Shown here: positions 25,249 to 34,489 of the stretch, one piece after another
How positions within the stretch are numbered: position 1 is the first letter of the stretch
Layout: each line of letters opens with the position of its first letter
NCBI GenBank assembly: GCA_003635255.1
Contig: PYJC01000145.1
Coordinates: 1 to 45,924 of the forward strand
Source: Candidatus Poribacteria bacterium
Lineage (GTDB): Bacteria; Poribacteria; WGA-4E; WGA-3G
DNA length: 45,924 nt
Direction: 5' to 3'
The notes under the pieces: generated by a model
The model's input: only the letters and a program-made list of their open reading frames with translations
Told to the model about the DNA's origin: nothing
Databases searched by the model: none
Made by a program: the position numbers and the translations under genes

Positions 25249-25962
25249 GTGAAAATCTTAAATCCTATATTTTACGCGACTCGACTCACGGTGTTTCTCT
25301 CGGTAGTCTGTCAACTGCTGATATTCAGTAGTTGTGACGAGTATGAAAGTTGGACAAACGATCCACCTGAGATCAATACTTTCATCATTCCAGAAGAGGT
25401 GCGCTATGGGGAAACTGTTGAACTTAAAGTCGGTGTTTCTGATCCTGAGAACGATGACTTGACTTACACATGGGAAGTATCTGCTGGAACTTTGAGCGGA
25501 GGAGAAGGCACAGCGGTGCAGTGGACAGCCCCGGAACTCCGCAATTCAGAAATCGCACCCGACAAGACGGTTACAGTTCATGTATCTGTCAGAGATCAAG
25601 GTGAGGAGACCGTCTCGAAGTCCGCTGCAATTATCGTCTTCTCAAAATCCTACAGAGTCGCTGAGGCACTCAGCGGGAGCTATGCGCTCGTCCGAACACA
25701 AGTCGATGGCAAGACCAGTGAAGCTTTTGGATCAATGCGATTGACAACAGCAACATTTACCAGAGAATACCAAGAGAACGACGTATTTTTCTTCGGTTCG
25801 TATAAATTGATCGAGCCGTTTGATGAGAGAAAAGGAACGATCTATTGGTTTTCTGATGGAAGTACCGAACCCATTGTGAGCAATTATACCTGGGACGGTG
25901 AGTTATTAGTCCTGTTTTGGCAGACGACTGCTACTGGACATGTCTACCAGAAGTTGAATTAA
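25249..25962 (+). CDS. lipoprotein with Ig/PKD-like domain
   Basis: 237 residues. A lipoprotein signal ends in the lipobox FSSC (Cys29). A cadherin/PKD-like beta-sandwich follows: PPEINTFIIPEEVRYGETVEL, KVGVSDPENDDLTYTWEVSAGTL and TVTVHVSVRDQGEETVSKS (about 39-128). A second, beta-rich C-terminal domain (about 133-237) is not recognised. It probably faces the periplasm or surface, anchored by lipid. The start is GTG at 25249, set by AAAGGAG seven bases upstream; an ATG at 25244 runs straight into a stop. Next on the strand are two more envelope proteins of unknown role. Confidence 0.75.
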   Translation: MKILNPIFYATRLTVFLSVVCQLLIFSSCDEYESWTNDPPEINTFIIPEEVRYGETVELKVGVSDPENDDLTYTWEVSAGTLSGGEGTAVQWTAPELRNSEIAPDKTVTVHVSVRDQGEETVSKSAAIIVFSKSYRVAEALSGSYALVRTQVDGKTSEAFGSMRLTTATFTREYQENDVFFFGSYKLIEPFDERKGTIYWFSDGSTEPIVSNYTWDGELLVLFWQTTATGHVYQKLN

Positions 25963-26035
25963 TACTAATCCGTTTTTTGCGTGCCGCAGGTAATAGGACT
26001 TCTTGAGCGCGCACTCATCTAAAGGGGAGAAGATA

Positions 26036-26545
26036 GTGAAAATGAGTTGTCACTACAAACTATTGGGATTCTTGATAATTGGTTTCATCTTTGGCGCACA
26101 CGTGCCGGGTTTTTGCGAAGAGAATGAGCGGATCACTGTAGAAGTCAATGGTCGCCCGAAACAGTACGACGTTATTGAAACAAAGCGATACGAGATTGTT
26201 GAGGTCGAAGGTTCAGCTGTTACCCCGGATGCGCTGGAATCTGTGGCAGAGCAAGCTGTAAAGGATGCTGAAAAAGATGCAGTGGTGCATCTGAATAGAA
26301 CCCTGTGGTTTAGTACGGGCTGTTTTTTTCCGTTGGTCGGTCCGATTTTTTCGCAGCGTTACCAACCTTTTATGCCGACTGCCCGCGTTCTCGGTAAGTC
26401 TCCGCAATATGTTGCGTTTTACTATGATGCCTATAAAGTCAAAACGAAGAAGATTCAGTTTAGTTGGGCATTGGGTGGTTGCCTCGTTGGTGCACCTATA
26501 GGCGGATATTTACTTACTGTTCTCTACAGGGCAACCCGGGATTAA
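26036..26545 (+). CDS. exported/membrane protein of unknown function
   Basis: 169 residues from the GTG at 26036, chosen because GGGGAG lies six bases upstream; an ATG 33 bases earlier has no such site. A signal sequence (LLGFLIIGFIFGAHVPGFC, possibly a lipobox-like end) is followed by a beta-rich stretch (RITVEVNGRPKQYDVIETKRYEIVEVEG) and a helix (VAEQAVKDAEKDAVVH). Two hydrophobic segments follow (TLWFSTGCFFPLVGPIF and FSWALGGCLVGAPIGGYLLTVLY). No family is recognised. It lies 73 bp after the lipoprotein gene and 84 bp before a DUF481-like gene on the same strand. Confidence 0.6.
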   Translation: MKMSCHYKLLGFLIIGFIFGAHVPGFCEENERITVEVNGRPKQYDVIETKRYEIVEVEGSAVTPDALESVAEQAVKDAEKDAVVHLNRTLWFSTGCFFPLVGPIFSQRYQPFMPTARVLGKSPQYVAFYYDAYKVKTKKIQFSWALGGCLVGAPIGGYLLTVLYRATRD

Positions 26546-26629
26546 ACAGCATACCAGTGCTTCATCAAGTTTGAGTTTAATTATACCAAATTGATACGGA
26601 AAATGGAACGCCCGATAGAGATATAGTTA

Positions 26630-27355
26630 ATGTATTCTGGCAGTATCTGGTTACAACGATTAATACAATTTCTAATTGCAGCAATATTTTTAATTTTTTC
26701 TACAATGTCCGCGAACTCCCAGTTTGCAGATTTACCGCATGAAGCAAAAACGGTAGACATCGGCGTGAATGGAGATGGTGCTTCACAGACGCTGAGTTTA
26801 ACGACTGTCGTACCGCTTCGTAGGTTTAATGGTTGGATAGGTGTTTTTGGATCGCGTGCTTCCAATAAAGAAGGGGTGTCTTCTGAAATCGTCAAGGCAC
26901 GGAGTCAGGGCGGTTTTAGGATAGGGACATTCGGCGTTGAAGGATTCACGGACTTGGAGCGTGACATTACTAAAGGCACTGCCTTGACCTCTCAGATCGG
27001 CAGCTACATCCGTCCAGCGATTTATGAAAAAGGTCCACTCCGTATATCCGGTGGTATCGGTTGTTTTCTTGAAAATATTCAACCCCATAAAGATCTTGAT
27101 CTGAAAAAATTCGATCCTACAACGTTTCGATGGCTGGCATTTTCGTCTATTGGTTGGCAGAAACTCAATACAGTGTTAAAATTTACACCAGAAATTGGCT
27201 TTAAAAACTACAAATTTTCCGCAGAACCTGCTATCACATTTAGTCTATCTACTCGATTAGGTTTGCGTTTAAGTGGGTCTGTGACTTATAATAGTGAACC
27301 GCTAACAGAGAATTGGCATTACAAGTATTTATCAATATTGCGAATTACATTGTAG
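26630..27355 (+). CDS. outer-membrane beta-barrel protein, DUF481-like
   Basis: 241 residues with a signal peptide (about 1-30). The rest is built of alternating amphipathic strands ending in ...LRITL, the pattern of an outer-membrane barrel. The last strands, PAITFSLSTRLGLRLSGSVTYNSEP..., match in layout the C-terminus of the DUF481 protein at 43855-44661 (LTFRLTTKLAFPLRVNFRYDNEPPTG). DUF481 includes YdiY, a salt- or acid-induced outer-membrane protein. The N-terminal half is shorter than usual. The next genes encode a cation-chloride cotransporter and a mechanosensitive channel, consistent with an envelope and osmotic theme. Confidence 0.6.
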   Translation: MYSGSIWLQRLIQFLIAAIFLIFSTMSANSQFADLPHEAKTVDIGVNGDGASQTLSLTTVVPLRRFNGWIGVFGSRASNKEGVSSEIVKARSQGGFRIGTFGVEGFTDLERDITKGTALTSQIGSYIRPAIYEKGPLRISGGIGCFLENIQPHKDLDLKKFDPTTFRWLAFSSIGWQKLNTVLKFTPEIGFKNYKFSAEPAITFSLSTRLGLRLSGSVTYNSEPLTENWHYKYLSILRITL

Positions 27356-27476
27356 CCGCATGAGAATGTATGAGCATCAGGCGCAATTTCATAAGACACA
27401 ATACTGATTTTTTTAAGGTGTCAACGCTCTCATGAATTTACCTATGTCAATCCTACTAAACGAAAGGAAATTGGCT

Positions 27477-29750
27477 ATGTCTTCAAACCCTGAGCAACAA
27501 TCCGGCCCTGAACGCGATAGCAGCACTACAGATGTCCAACAAGGTCACGGCTTCGGTACCGCACCTGTGTTTCTCGCTTCAATTAGTACCATCCTCGGTG
27601 CAATTCTTTTCTTACGATTCGGTTACGCGGTTGCACACGTCGGCCTCTGGGGTAGTTTGATGATTGTCGCCCTCGGGCATTTAGTGACGATTCCGACGGT
27701 TTTGGCAGTATCTGAGATTGCGACGAACCGGCGTGTGGCAGGTGGTGGTGCGTATTACATTGTCAGTCGTTCTTTCGGTGCGAGCATCGGTGGCACGATC
27801 GGAATAGCACTCTATATTTCCCAAGCGATCTCAGTCGCTTTCTATATCGTTGCGTTCGCGGAAGCCTTTAAACCCATCTACGAATGGGTCGCGACCATAT
27901 ATGGATGGCAGCTGGATCTCCGTTTGGTTAGCCTACCTTGTACGGTGTTAATCATTATACTTATGTTGACGAAAGGTGCTGGCATGGGGGTCCAAGTCCT
28001 GTGGGCGGTATGTATACTTCTCGCTGTATCAATTATCGCTTTCCTGTTAGGTGAGGGAACCGAATTAACAAAACCCGAAGGATTGAACCTTACGGCACGC
28101 ATTGGGGATCCTGACAGTTTCGGCATAGTTTTCGCAACATGTTTTCCCGCTTTCACAGGTATGATTGCAGGCCTGGGGCTATCTGGGGACTTGAAGAACC
28201 CGCGGAAGAGCATACCGCTTGGTACAGTTAGCGCGACACTTGGTGGTATGGTCGTATATATCCTTGTTGCTATTAAGCTGGCGCTGAGTGCTACGCCGAA
28301 TGATCTCGCTAACGACTATTTCATCATGACGAAGATCGCCTTATGGAGTCCGGTTATCTATATCGGCTTAGGTGCAGCCGCCCTGTCTTCCGCTCTTGGT
28401 TCGATCATGGTAGCGCCGAGAACACTGCAGATGCTGGGGCGCGACAAGGTACTACCTATCCCTCAACTCAACGATCTGATGGCAAAAGGTAGGGGAGAGA
28501 CGCAGGAACCCATATACGCCACATGTGTATCGGGTATCATCGCAATCGTGTTTGTTGCGATCGGTGGATTGGACATTATCGCCCAGATTTTGACGATGTT
28601 CTTCATGGTAACATACGGTGCCTTATGTGCAGTATCGTTCTTAGAGCATTTCGCAAGCAATCCATCCTATCGACCGACATTCCATTCTCGGTGGTATGTG
28701 TCACTCGTAGGTGCTGTGATGTGTGGTGTCCTGATGATTCAGATTGGCGCGTTGTATGCCTTAATCTCAATCGTGCTCATGACGATCGTTTATCTCGGAC
28801 TTCGCCGCAGTCTCCGAGGACAACGCGACTTTGCAGCAATCTTCCAAGGGACGATGTTTCAGTTAACTCGGTGGCTCCAGACGACTTTGCAAAAAAGCCG
28901 TGTGATTTCATCCGAAGGTGGGTGGCGCCCTTCGATCGTTGCAGTCACCCGATTCGGGGAACGCCGTCTTGGGCATTTTGATCTGCTCCGTTGGATCTGC
29001 CATAGGCATGGGTTCGGGCACTTCATCCGACTCTTCAACGGAGAATACTCATTTTCTGGTGAAATCGAAGCACGTATCAAGGTCGATGGATTAATTAAAC
29101 GGACTGAGGTGAGTAGAGCGGGCATTTTTGTCGATTCACTGATTTCCCCGACGTTCCAACTTGCACTTGCACAGATCCTACAGATGCCCGGAATTTCCGG
29201 CTTGCCGAATAACTGTATTTTACTCGAATTTGATCAAGAAAATACCGATGAAATCAACGAGGTTGAACAAGGTGCCCGACTCGCTGTGAATTCTCTGTTT
29301 AACGTCCTAATCCTCAGATCAACCGGCTACCGATTTGGATACAGGTCTTCTATCCATGTGTGGGTGACAGAGGAAAACTTGATGAACGCGCCGATGATGC
29401 TTTTGCTGGCATATATCATCGTCGGACACCCAGATTGGAAACGCGCCGAGATTCGGCTCTTCGTGTGTTCCGATTCCAGGAACGTAGAGGCCGAGGCGGA
29501 TAGGCTCTCAGCACTCATGCAGGAAGGCAGGCTGCCAATTTCAATGCAGAATGTCACGTCCGTGTCATACAACAGCAAAGAGGCTTTGGAGGAGGAGGTA
29601 ACCCTCCGCTCCAATCAGGCTGATTTAGCCATTGTGGGTTTAACGGCGGAAGACCTCGGATCCGACGAATTGGCACAAACCCTACAATCTTATCAGGGAG
29701 CCAATGATGTCCTGTTCGTCCATTCAATTGAAGCAATCTCGATCGATTAA
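27477..29750 (+). CDS. SLC12-like cation-chloride cotransporter (APC superfamily)
   Basis: 757 residues from ATG 27477, preferred because GAAAGGAA lies seven bases upstream (an ATG at 27432 lacks one). GFGTAPVFLASISTILGAILFLRFGYAV and GGGAYYIVSRSFGASIGG are the hallmarks of the SLC12/NKCC-KCC branch of amino-acid/polyamine/organocation carriers. About twelve hydrophobic segments fill residues 30-460, including FAGMIAGLGLSGDLKNP-like and SALGSIMVAPRTLQMLGRD motifs of the family. A large soluble C-terminal domain (about 470-757) with alternating strands and helices follows, as in eukaryotic members. It would couple K+ and/or Na+ to Cl- movement; ion selectivity cannot be read. Confidence 0.85.
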   Translation: MSSNPEQQSGPERDSSTTDVQQGHGFGTAPVFLASISTILGAILFLRFGYAVAHVGLWGSLMIVALGHLVTIPTVLAVSEIATNRRVAGGGAYYIVSRSFGASIGGTIGIALYISQAISVAFYIVAFAEAFKPIYEWVATIYGWQLDLRLVSLPCTVLIIILMLTKGAGMGVQVLWAVCILLAVSIIAFLLGEGTELTKPEGLNLTARIGDPDSFGIVFATCFPAFTGMIAGLGLSGDLKNPRKSIPLGTVSATLGGMVVYILVAIKLALSATPNDLANDYFIMTKIALWSPVIYIGLGAAALSSALGSIMVAPRTLQMLGRDKVLPIPQLNDLMAKGRGETQEPIYATCVSGIIAIVFVAIGGLDIIAQILTMFFMVTYGALCAVSFLEHFASNPSYRPTFHSRWYVSLVGAVMCGVLMIQIGALYALISIVLMTIVYLGLRRSLRGQRDFAAIFQGTMFQLTRWLQTTLQKSRVISSEGGWRPSIVAVTRFGERRLGHFDLLRWICHRHGFGHFIRLFNGEYSFSGEIEARIKVDGLIKRTEVSRAGIFVDSLISPTFQLALAQILQMPGISGLPNNCILLEFDQENTDEINEVEQGARLAVNSLFNVLILRSTGYRFGYRSSIHVWVTEENLMNAPMMLLLAYIIVGHPDWKRAEIRLFVCSDSRNVEAEADRLSALMQEGRLPISMQNVTSVSYNSKEALEEEVTLRSNQADLAIVGLTAEDLGSDELAQTLQSYQGANDVLFVHSIEAISID

Positions 29751-29959
29751 CGAGTTTCCATGCTAATTTTGATGGACGGATATTAATTCGCCATTTAATG
29801 GAATTCTCTTAAGCACCATCACAATTACAACCTGAGTCAGTCTCAAGACAATTTTAGGATATTTCGTCAAGAGGCATGTTTACCAGCAAGTGCCTCTGTC
29901 GCACTATCCACACGCCAACGGTTCCCGATAACACCTAACAACGAGTTAGATAGTATAAA

Positions 29960-31153
29960 ATGGATCAATTAGCAGATTTTTTCCAAAATTCTATAAATAT
30001 TTTAGGTGAAGAAATAAAAGTCAAGCAAATCTTTGCGTTTATCCTAACACTGATAGTCACGTTAATAGGCGCAGGATATTTGCACCGATGGTCCCGCCGC
30101 CTTTTCAACCGGGTTAGGATACCACAAGGCCTTGCGAACCGATTGCTTGCCCTGTTATTTCTTATCGTTATGGTTATTGGGATTGGTTTGGCGTTTAGGA
30201 TTGCAGAAATAAGCACGGGATTCCTTGGCAAAGTTTTTAATTATCCCATCACAAAACTATTTCAACCGCCGCAAAAGGTTGTTGAAACCGCGACAGGTGA
30301 AGAGGAGTCGTCCGGTGCCGTTGATGATGGAAGCCCCTTAACCTTGAAGCGACTTTTTTATGCCTTCGTAATTGTCTTCGGGGCGTTTATCCTGTCTAAG
30401 TATGTACAGTGGATGTTACGACGGCAGGTGCTACAAGCCTTTGAAATTGCAAGGCATACCCAATTTATTTTACTCCGCTTTGTTCACTTTATTTTTCTTA
30501 TTATCGGGGTGCTTATCGGTCTCAGTGCTGTCGGTGTCAGTTTCACAAGTGTAGCAATTATTTTCGGTGGGTTAAGTATCGGTATCGGGTTCGGTTTACA
30601 GAATATCGCTTCAAACCTAATTGCAGGGTTTATTCTGATTTTTGAGAGACCCATCAAAATCGGAGACTTAGTGGAGATTATGGAACTTGACACATTTGGT
30701 AGAGTGAGTAGCATTAATCTCCGTTCAACGGTCATCACCGCGCTTGATGAAAAGGAGATCATTGTTCCGAATTCGCAACTGATTACAGAATCGGTCCATA
30801 ATCTCACACATGCAAACGATTTGTTTCGGCTCCGTATTCAGGTAAGTGTCTCCTACAGTTCGGACGTAGAAGTCGTCAAAAAAGTACTCCTCGAAACAGC
30901 ACATGATCACCCTGAAGTGATTAAAGAACCGAATTCTGAGATGCCCAATGTTACGGCTCCTTTCATCCGTTTTACTGATTTCGGGGAATCATCCTTAAAT
31001 TTTGAGTTATTGGCATGGATTCCGGATTCCACTCACCGCTTTGATGTTGCCAGCGATCTCCATTTTATGATTTGGGAAAAATTTAAAGTGTACGGCATTA
31101 AAGTACCCTTCCCGCAACGCGACATCCATTTTTACCCGACAGAAAGCGAGTAA
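29960..31153 (+). CDS. MscS-family mechanosensitive channel
   Basis: 397 residues. Hydrophobic helices lie at about 24-42, 61-80, 132-150 and 170-200. The pore helix FGGLSIGIGFGLQNIASNLIAG (202-223) and the start of the beta domain, ILIFERPIKIGDLVEI (226-240), are textbook MscS. The GRVSSINLRSTVITALDEKEIIVPNSQLI segment and the C-terminal alpha-beta domain follow. It opens on membrane tension to release solutes. An insert rich in acidic residues (about 103-127) sits between the second and third helices. It is convergent with phoU, whose stop is 36 bp away. Confidence 0.92.
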   Translation: MDQLADFFQNSINILGEEIKVKQIFAFILTLIVTLIGAGYLHRWSRRLFNRVRIPQGLANRLLALLFLIVMVIGIGLAFRIAEISTGFLGKVFNYPITKLFQPPQKVVETATGEEESSGAVDDGSPLTLKRLFYAFVIVFGAFILSKYVQWMLRRQVLQAFEIARHTQFILLRFVHFIFLIIGVLIGLSAVGVSFTSVAIIFGGLSIGIGFGLQNIASNLIAGFILIFERPIKIGDLVEIMELDTFGRVSSINLRSTVITALDEKEIIVPNSQLITESVHNLTHANDLFRLRIQVSVSYSSDVEVVKKVLLETAHDHPEVIKEPNSEMPNVTAPFIRFTDFGESSLNFELLAWIPDSTHRFDVASDLHFMIWEKFKVYGIKVPFPQRDIHFYPTESE

Positions 31154-31189
31154 TACTGCAGCACCCATAAGGTGATTGATTCAACATGC

Positions 31190-31843
31190 TTAGAGGTCGG
31201 TACCCGAGTGTCGGATGACATCGCCTTTGACGAGGTAATAGACCTCTTCACTAATATTCGCCGCGAGATCGCCAACGCGCTCCAAATGTCGGAAGAGGAG
31301 TAAAAGGCTAATACCGGGTTGTATAAGTTTCGGGTGTTCGCTTAGAATAGTGAGAAGTTCGTGAAGCATCCTTTCATAGATTTCATCTACTTCACTGTCA
31401 CGTTCTCGAATCTCTAAGGCAAGTTCAGCGTTCCGATTGACAAATGCGTCCATTACATCCTTCACCATAGTCTGGATCACTTGTGCTGCGTGCGGCAGGT
31501 CCACGAAAGGTTTGATAGGCGGGTACGCCAGTAATTCGATGCTCCGTTTGGCGATAGCGACGCTTTTGTCGGCAAGTCTTTCGATGTTATGGCTGATCTT
31601 CATCACCATTGTTAGAAAGCGGAGTTCAAACGCTACCGGTTGGTGAAGCGCGATCAACTGGATACACAAGGATTCGATCTCGTTTTCAAACTGATCAATC
31701 GTGTCATCTGTACCAATTACAACCCGAGCTAACGCTTCATCGCGCGCTAAGACGGATTCAATGGCTTGGCGTAACATCTGTTCGGCAAGCCCAGCCATTT
31801 CTAAGAGTTTGTGTTGAAGGGTTCTAATTTCTGCCTGTAACAT
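31190..31843 (-). CDS. phoU: PhoU-family phosphate transport regulator
   Basis: 217 residues forming two PhoU three-helix repeats. KISHNIERLADKSVAIAKRSIELL (repeat 1) and FRHLERVGDLAANISEEVYYLVKGD (repeat 2) are the conserved E-R-(L/V)-(A/G)-D metal-cluster segments. PhoU links the Pst transporter to the PhoR sensor and limits phosphate uptake. It is the last gene of the operon, 29 bp after the pstB-like gene A, the usual position for phoU. No phoR/phoB is in the window. Confidence 0.93.
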   Translation of the reverse strand: MLQAEIRTLQHKLLEMAGLAEQMLRQAIESVLARDEALARVVIGTDDTIDQFENEIESLCIQLIALHQPVAFELRFLTMVMKISHNIERLADKSVAIAKRSIELLAYPPIKPFVDLPHAAQVIQTMVKDVMDAFVNRNAELALEIRERDSEVDEIYERMLHELLTILSEHPKLIQPGISLLLLFRHLERVGDLAANISEEVYYLVKGDVIRHSGTDL

Positions 31844-31872
31844 ATCTTCTTATGACCCGTTTCGGGTTTGGG

Positions 31873-32640
31873 TTAACCGAGTCTACCTGTAACATACTGT
31901 TCAGTTCTATTGTCCTGTGGATTTGTAAACAGTCTTTCCGTTGCTCCAAATTCAACTAACTCACCGCTGTAGAGAAAACCTGCAACATCAGAGACACGAG
32001 CGGCTTGTCTTCTTTTGTTCGTGGCAAAAATGAGTGTATAATCGTCTGCAAGGTCTCGTACGAGTGTTTCGATCTTAACGGTTTCTATCGGATCAAGTTC
32101 CCCACACGGTTCATCAAATATCAATACTTCGGGTTCAACTGCTAAGGCACGGGCGATACAGAGCAGTTGCCGCTGTCCTGTAGAGAGTTGCTCTGGTGTT
32201 TCTTCCAGAATATTCTCAACTTCACCCCAGAGTCCTGTCTTTCGGAGATTTTTCTCAACGATGGCATCAAGAGCAGTGGATCGACTTACCCCCGAAATCC
32301 GAGCACCGTACGCCACATTTTCGTAGATAGAACACCGAAACAGCGTCGGTTTTCGGAATACCATCCCGATCTGTTTCCGCAGCGCAGTGGTATCTGTTGA
32401 AGCACCCAAGAGGGTGCCTTTAAAAAGTATTTCGCCGGTGAACCTGAAATTCGGTGTAAAGTCGTTTAATCGATTGATACACCGGACAAGCGTGCTTTTG
32501 CCACAGTTCGCAGGTCCAATGAATGCGGTCACCTGTCTCTGCTGGACCTCGAAAGAGAGGTCTCTCAGAATCTGTTTGTCGCCGTACCAGATATTTAGGT
32601 TACGGATACTCAAAATAGATTGCTTATTTTCACTCAGCAT
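31873..32640 (-). CDS. PstB-type ATPase A (degenerate Q-loop and H-loop)
   Basis: 255 residues that align with E. coli PstB along the whole length (start IRNLNIWYGDKQILRDLSFEV, end EQYVTGRLG). Walker A GPANCGKST (42-50) and Walker B FDEP (Asp176, Glu177) are intact, and the signature is LSTGQ (152-156), one change from LSGGQ. The Q-loop Gln is Arg96 (GMVFRKPT) and the switch His is Asn208 (FATNKRRQAARVSD; the family has VTHNMQQAAR). Loss of both suggests that its own ATP site is poorly catalytic while its signature can still serve a partner. PstB-type B, two genes upstream, has the reverse pattern. It lies between the third permease gene and phoU. Confidence 0.88.
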   Translation of the reverse strand: MLSENKQSILSIRNLNIWYGDKQILRDLSFEVQQRQVTAFIGPANCGKSTLVRCINRLNDFTPNFRFTGEILFKGTLLGASTDTTALRKQIGMVFRKPTLFRCSIYENVAYGARISGVSRSTALDAIVEKNLRKTGLWGEVENILEETPEQLSTGQRQLLCIARALAVEPEVLIFDEPCGELDPIETVKIETLVRDLADDYTLIFATNKRRQAARVSDVAGFLYSGELVEFGATERLFTNPQDNRTEQYVTGRLG

Positions 32641-32708
32641 CTTTAGTGTCGCGAGCGGACTTGGAACTCCCGCCTCCGTTTATTTCTTTATACTTCACAA
32701 CAATAAAA

Positions 32709-33560
32709 TTAACTGTGTTGAGCCGAGTTGGAACCGTGGACCCATATAAGTGTACTTGAGAAGATGCTCAAGAACAGTGCCACAGTTAAAAATAGTATAA
32801 ATCTACCGGACATTCCTCTGAGTTCGGTTGTGTAGTGCCATGTGTAGATACCAATAAGTAACGCTGCCATAGCAAAGGCGCGGGACATCGCGCGGCATCC
32901 TCCAGCAAGTATCCGAGTGAAGGCAATCGGGACCACTTGCCTTGTTAGGACTTGCCATTGGTTCGCACCCAGCACGTAAGCCGCTTCGCGGATCGGTGTT
33001 GCCACCGAACGCAGTGCTTCTTGGGTTGTTTTAATTGTTAATGGCATTACCATCAGTATGAATGTTAACACCTCAGCGTAAAACACTGTAGTCTCAATCT
33101 GGGAGGGTATTGTCCCTATATTCTCAGGAAGCGGAAAAGCCTCGATCGCTTCTTTGAGAGTGTCAGCGTAACTAAAAAAAATGAGGATTGCCAGGATTCC
33201 GTAAGCGATTGAAGGTATACCCGTCAAAATAGCGATTAAACTTTCAATCAAACGCCGAATCCAATTGGTTGCTGGCAGCCATTCTTCTAAGTAGAAGGCA
33301 AACGCTATTCCAAACAGAATTGCCAAAAGACTCATCGAGAGAACAATGTAGAGATTGTTAAACAGAGGAGACAGTGCACTTAGTAGAATTGCTTCTGACG
33401 CTGGTTGCCCACTGGTCGCACGCGCATTTTTCAACTCATGCCATAGAAAAATAAACGCAACTCCAAGTATAATAAAGGCAATGCTCTGCAAAACGATTTT
33501 CTGTTTTCGTTCTGCGCGGGTAGTCATGGAATTCATAACGTGCGAATTTCTTGTAAGCAT
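32709..33560 (-). CDS. third Pst-type permease subunit (atypical)
   Basis: 283 residues with about six membrane helices. The EAA loop EALRSVATPIREAAYVLGANQW (181-202) is clearly of the PstA/PstC type, as is AILTGIPSIAYGI in place of the family's PS(V/I)V. The strongly conserved S-R-x-x-GE motif after the EAA loop (SRAAGETAP in PstA, ARSIGETMA in PstC of this operon) is here SRAFAMAA (226-233): Arg227 is kept but the Glu is Met231. In E. coli PstC this Arg/Glu pair is reported to be needed for phosphate movement, so the subunit may be regulatory or carry something else. It lies between ATPase genes B and A. Confidence 0.82.
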   Translation of the reverse strand: MLTRNSHVMNSMTTRAERKQKIVLQSIAFIILGVAFIFLWHELKNARATSGQPASEAILLSALSPLFNNLYIVLSMSLLAILFGIAFAFYLEEWLPATNWIRRLIESLIAILTGIPSIAYGILAILIFFSYADTLKEAIEAFPLPENIGTIPSQIETTVFYAEVLTFILMVMPLTIKTTQEALRSVATPIREAAYVLGANQWQVLTRQVVPIAFTRILAGGCRAMSRAFAMAALLIGIYTWHYTTELRGMSGRFILFLTVALFLSIFSSTLIWVHGSNSAQHS

Positions 33561-33640
33561 TCATTCTAAGGATCTGGTAAAACAAAAGTGATTTCTAACT
33601 TCGCTGGAATCGCTGCTTGTGTAGGATTCTAAAGGTTTTC

Positions 33641-34426
33641 CTAACCATACCGCATCTGCACGTAATCAGCGGTTTTTTCGTGTTCGGGGTCTTCAAACAG
33701 TGCTTGTGTCTCTCTGTGTTCAATAAGTTCACCGAGGAACATAAAAATACATTCTTCGCTGACGCGCCGCGCTTGTGCCATGTTATGTGTCACAATTAAA
33801 AATGTATATGTTCCTGCAAGGATTTCCATCAATTCTTCAACCGCCCGCGTACCCTTTGTGTCCAATGCGGAGCACGGTTCATCCATAAGAATAATGTTAG
33901 GTTTAAGCGGTAACAGACGTGCAATACAGAGTTTTTGTTGCTGTTCAAGTTGGAGGGATGTGGCCCGCACTTTTAATTGATCTTTTAAATCCTCCCAAAG
34001 AAAAACGGATGTAAGTGCTTCTTCAACAATTTGATCTGACTCTGTCCGAGTTATACTCCGCATGGGAGAGTGAATACGTAATCCGAACAAGATATTCTCG
34101 TAAACCGAGATCGGCAACGGATTGGGTCTCTGAAACACCATCCCAACCGCTTTTCGGAGTTCAGGTAAAGAGACATCTGGATCATAGATATTTTTCCCTA
34201 ATATCTCAATCTTTCCCTCTGTAGTAACGTTGCCGTAGCGTTCATTGACGCGATTAAAACAGCGCAACAAGGTTGTTTTTCCACATCCAGAGGGACCGAT
34301 GAGGGAGGTTATCTGACCATCCGGTATTTTTACGTTGACATCAATGAGTGCCTGAAAATCGCCATACCAAAGGCTGAGATTTTCGGTTTCAATGCTATAA
34401 TTCATAGGAGTAGTTTGCAAGCTCAT
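33641..34426 (-). CDS. PstB-type ATPase B (degenerate signature motif)
   Basis: About 261 residues from ATG 34426 (a GTG at 34459 would add eleven; residue numbers below count from that GTG). Walker A GPSGCGKTT (55-63), Q-loop Gln110 (GMVFQRPNP), Walker B MDEPCSALD (Asp193, Glu194) and switch His225 (VTHNMAQARR) are all canonical. The ABC signature is destroyed: where PstB has SLSGGQQQRLCIAR this protein has SLQLEQQQKLCIAR (LQLEQ, 169-173). A homodimer would lack any proper signature, so it should need a partner that supplies one; the A and C proteins do. The C-terminal TADYVQMRYG matches the PstB end. It lies between ATPase gene C and the third permease gene. Confidence 0.88.
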   Translation of the reverse strand: MSLQTTPMNYSIETENLSLWYGDFQALIDVNVKIPDGQITSLIGPSGCGKTTLLRCFNRVNERYGNVTTEGKIEILGKNIYDPDVSLPELRKAVGMVFQRPNPLPISVYENILFGLRIHSPMRSITRTESDQIVEEALTSVFLWEDLKDQLKVRATSLQLEQQQKLCIARLLPLKPNIILMDEPCSALDTKGTRAVEELMEILAGTYTFLIVTHNMAQARRVSEECIFMFLGELIEHRETQALFEDPEHEKTADYVQMRYG

Positions 34427-34489
34427 TTTTTCTGGCTTTCGAGTTCTGATTGTTCTCACTGCGAAGCATGCTGACTGCTGATAGCCAAT

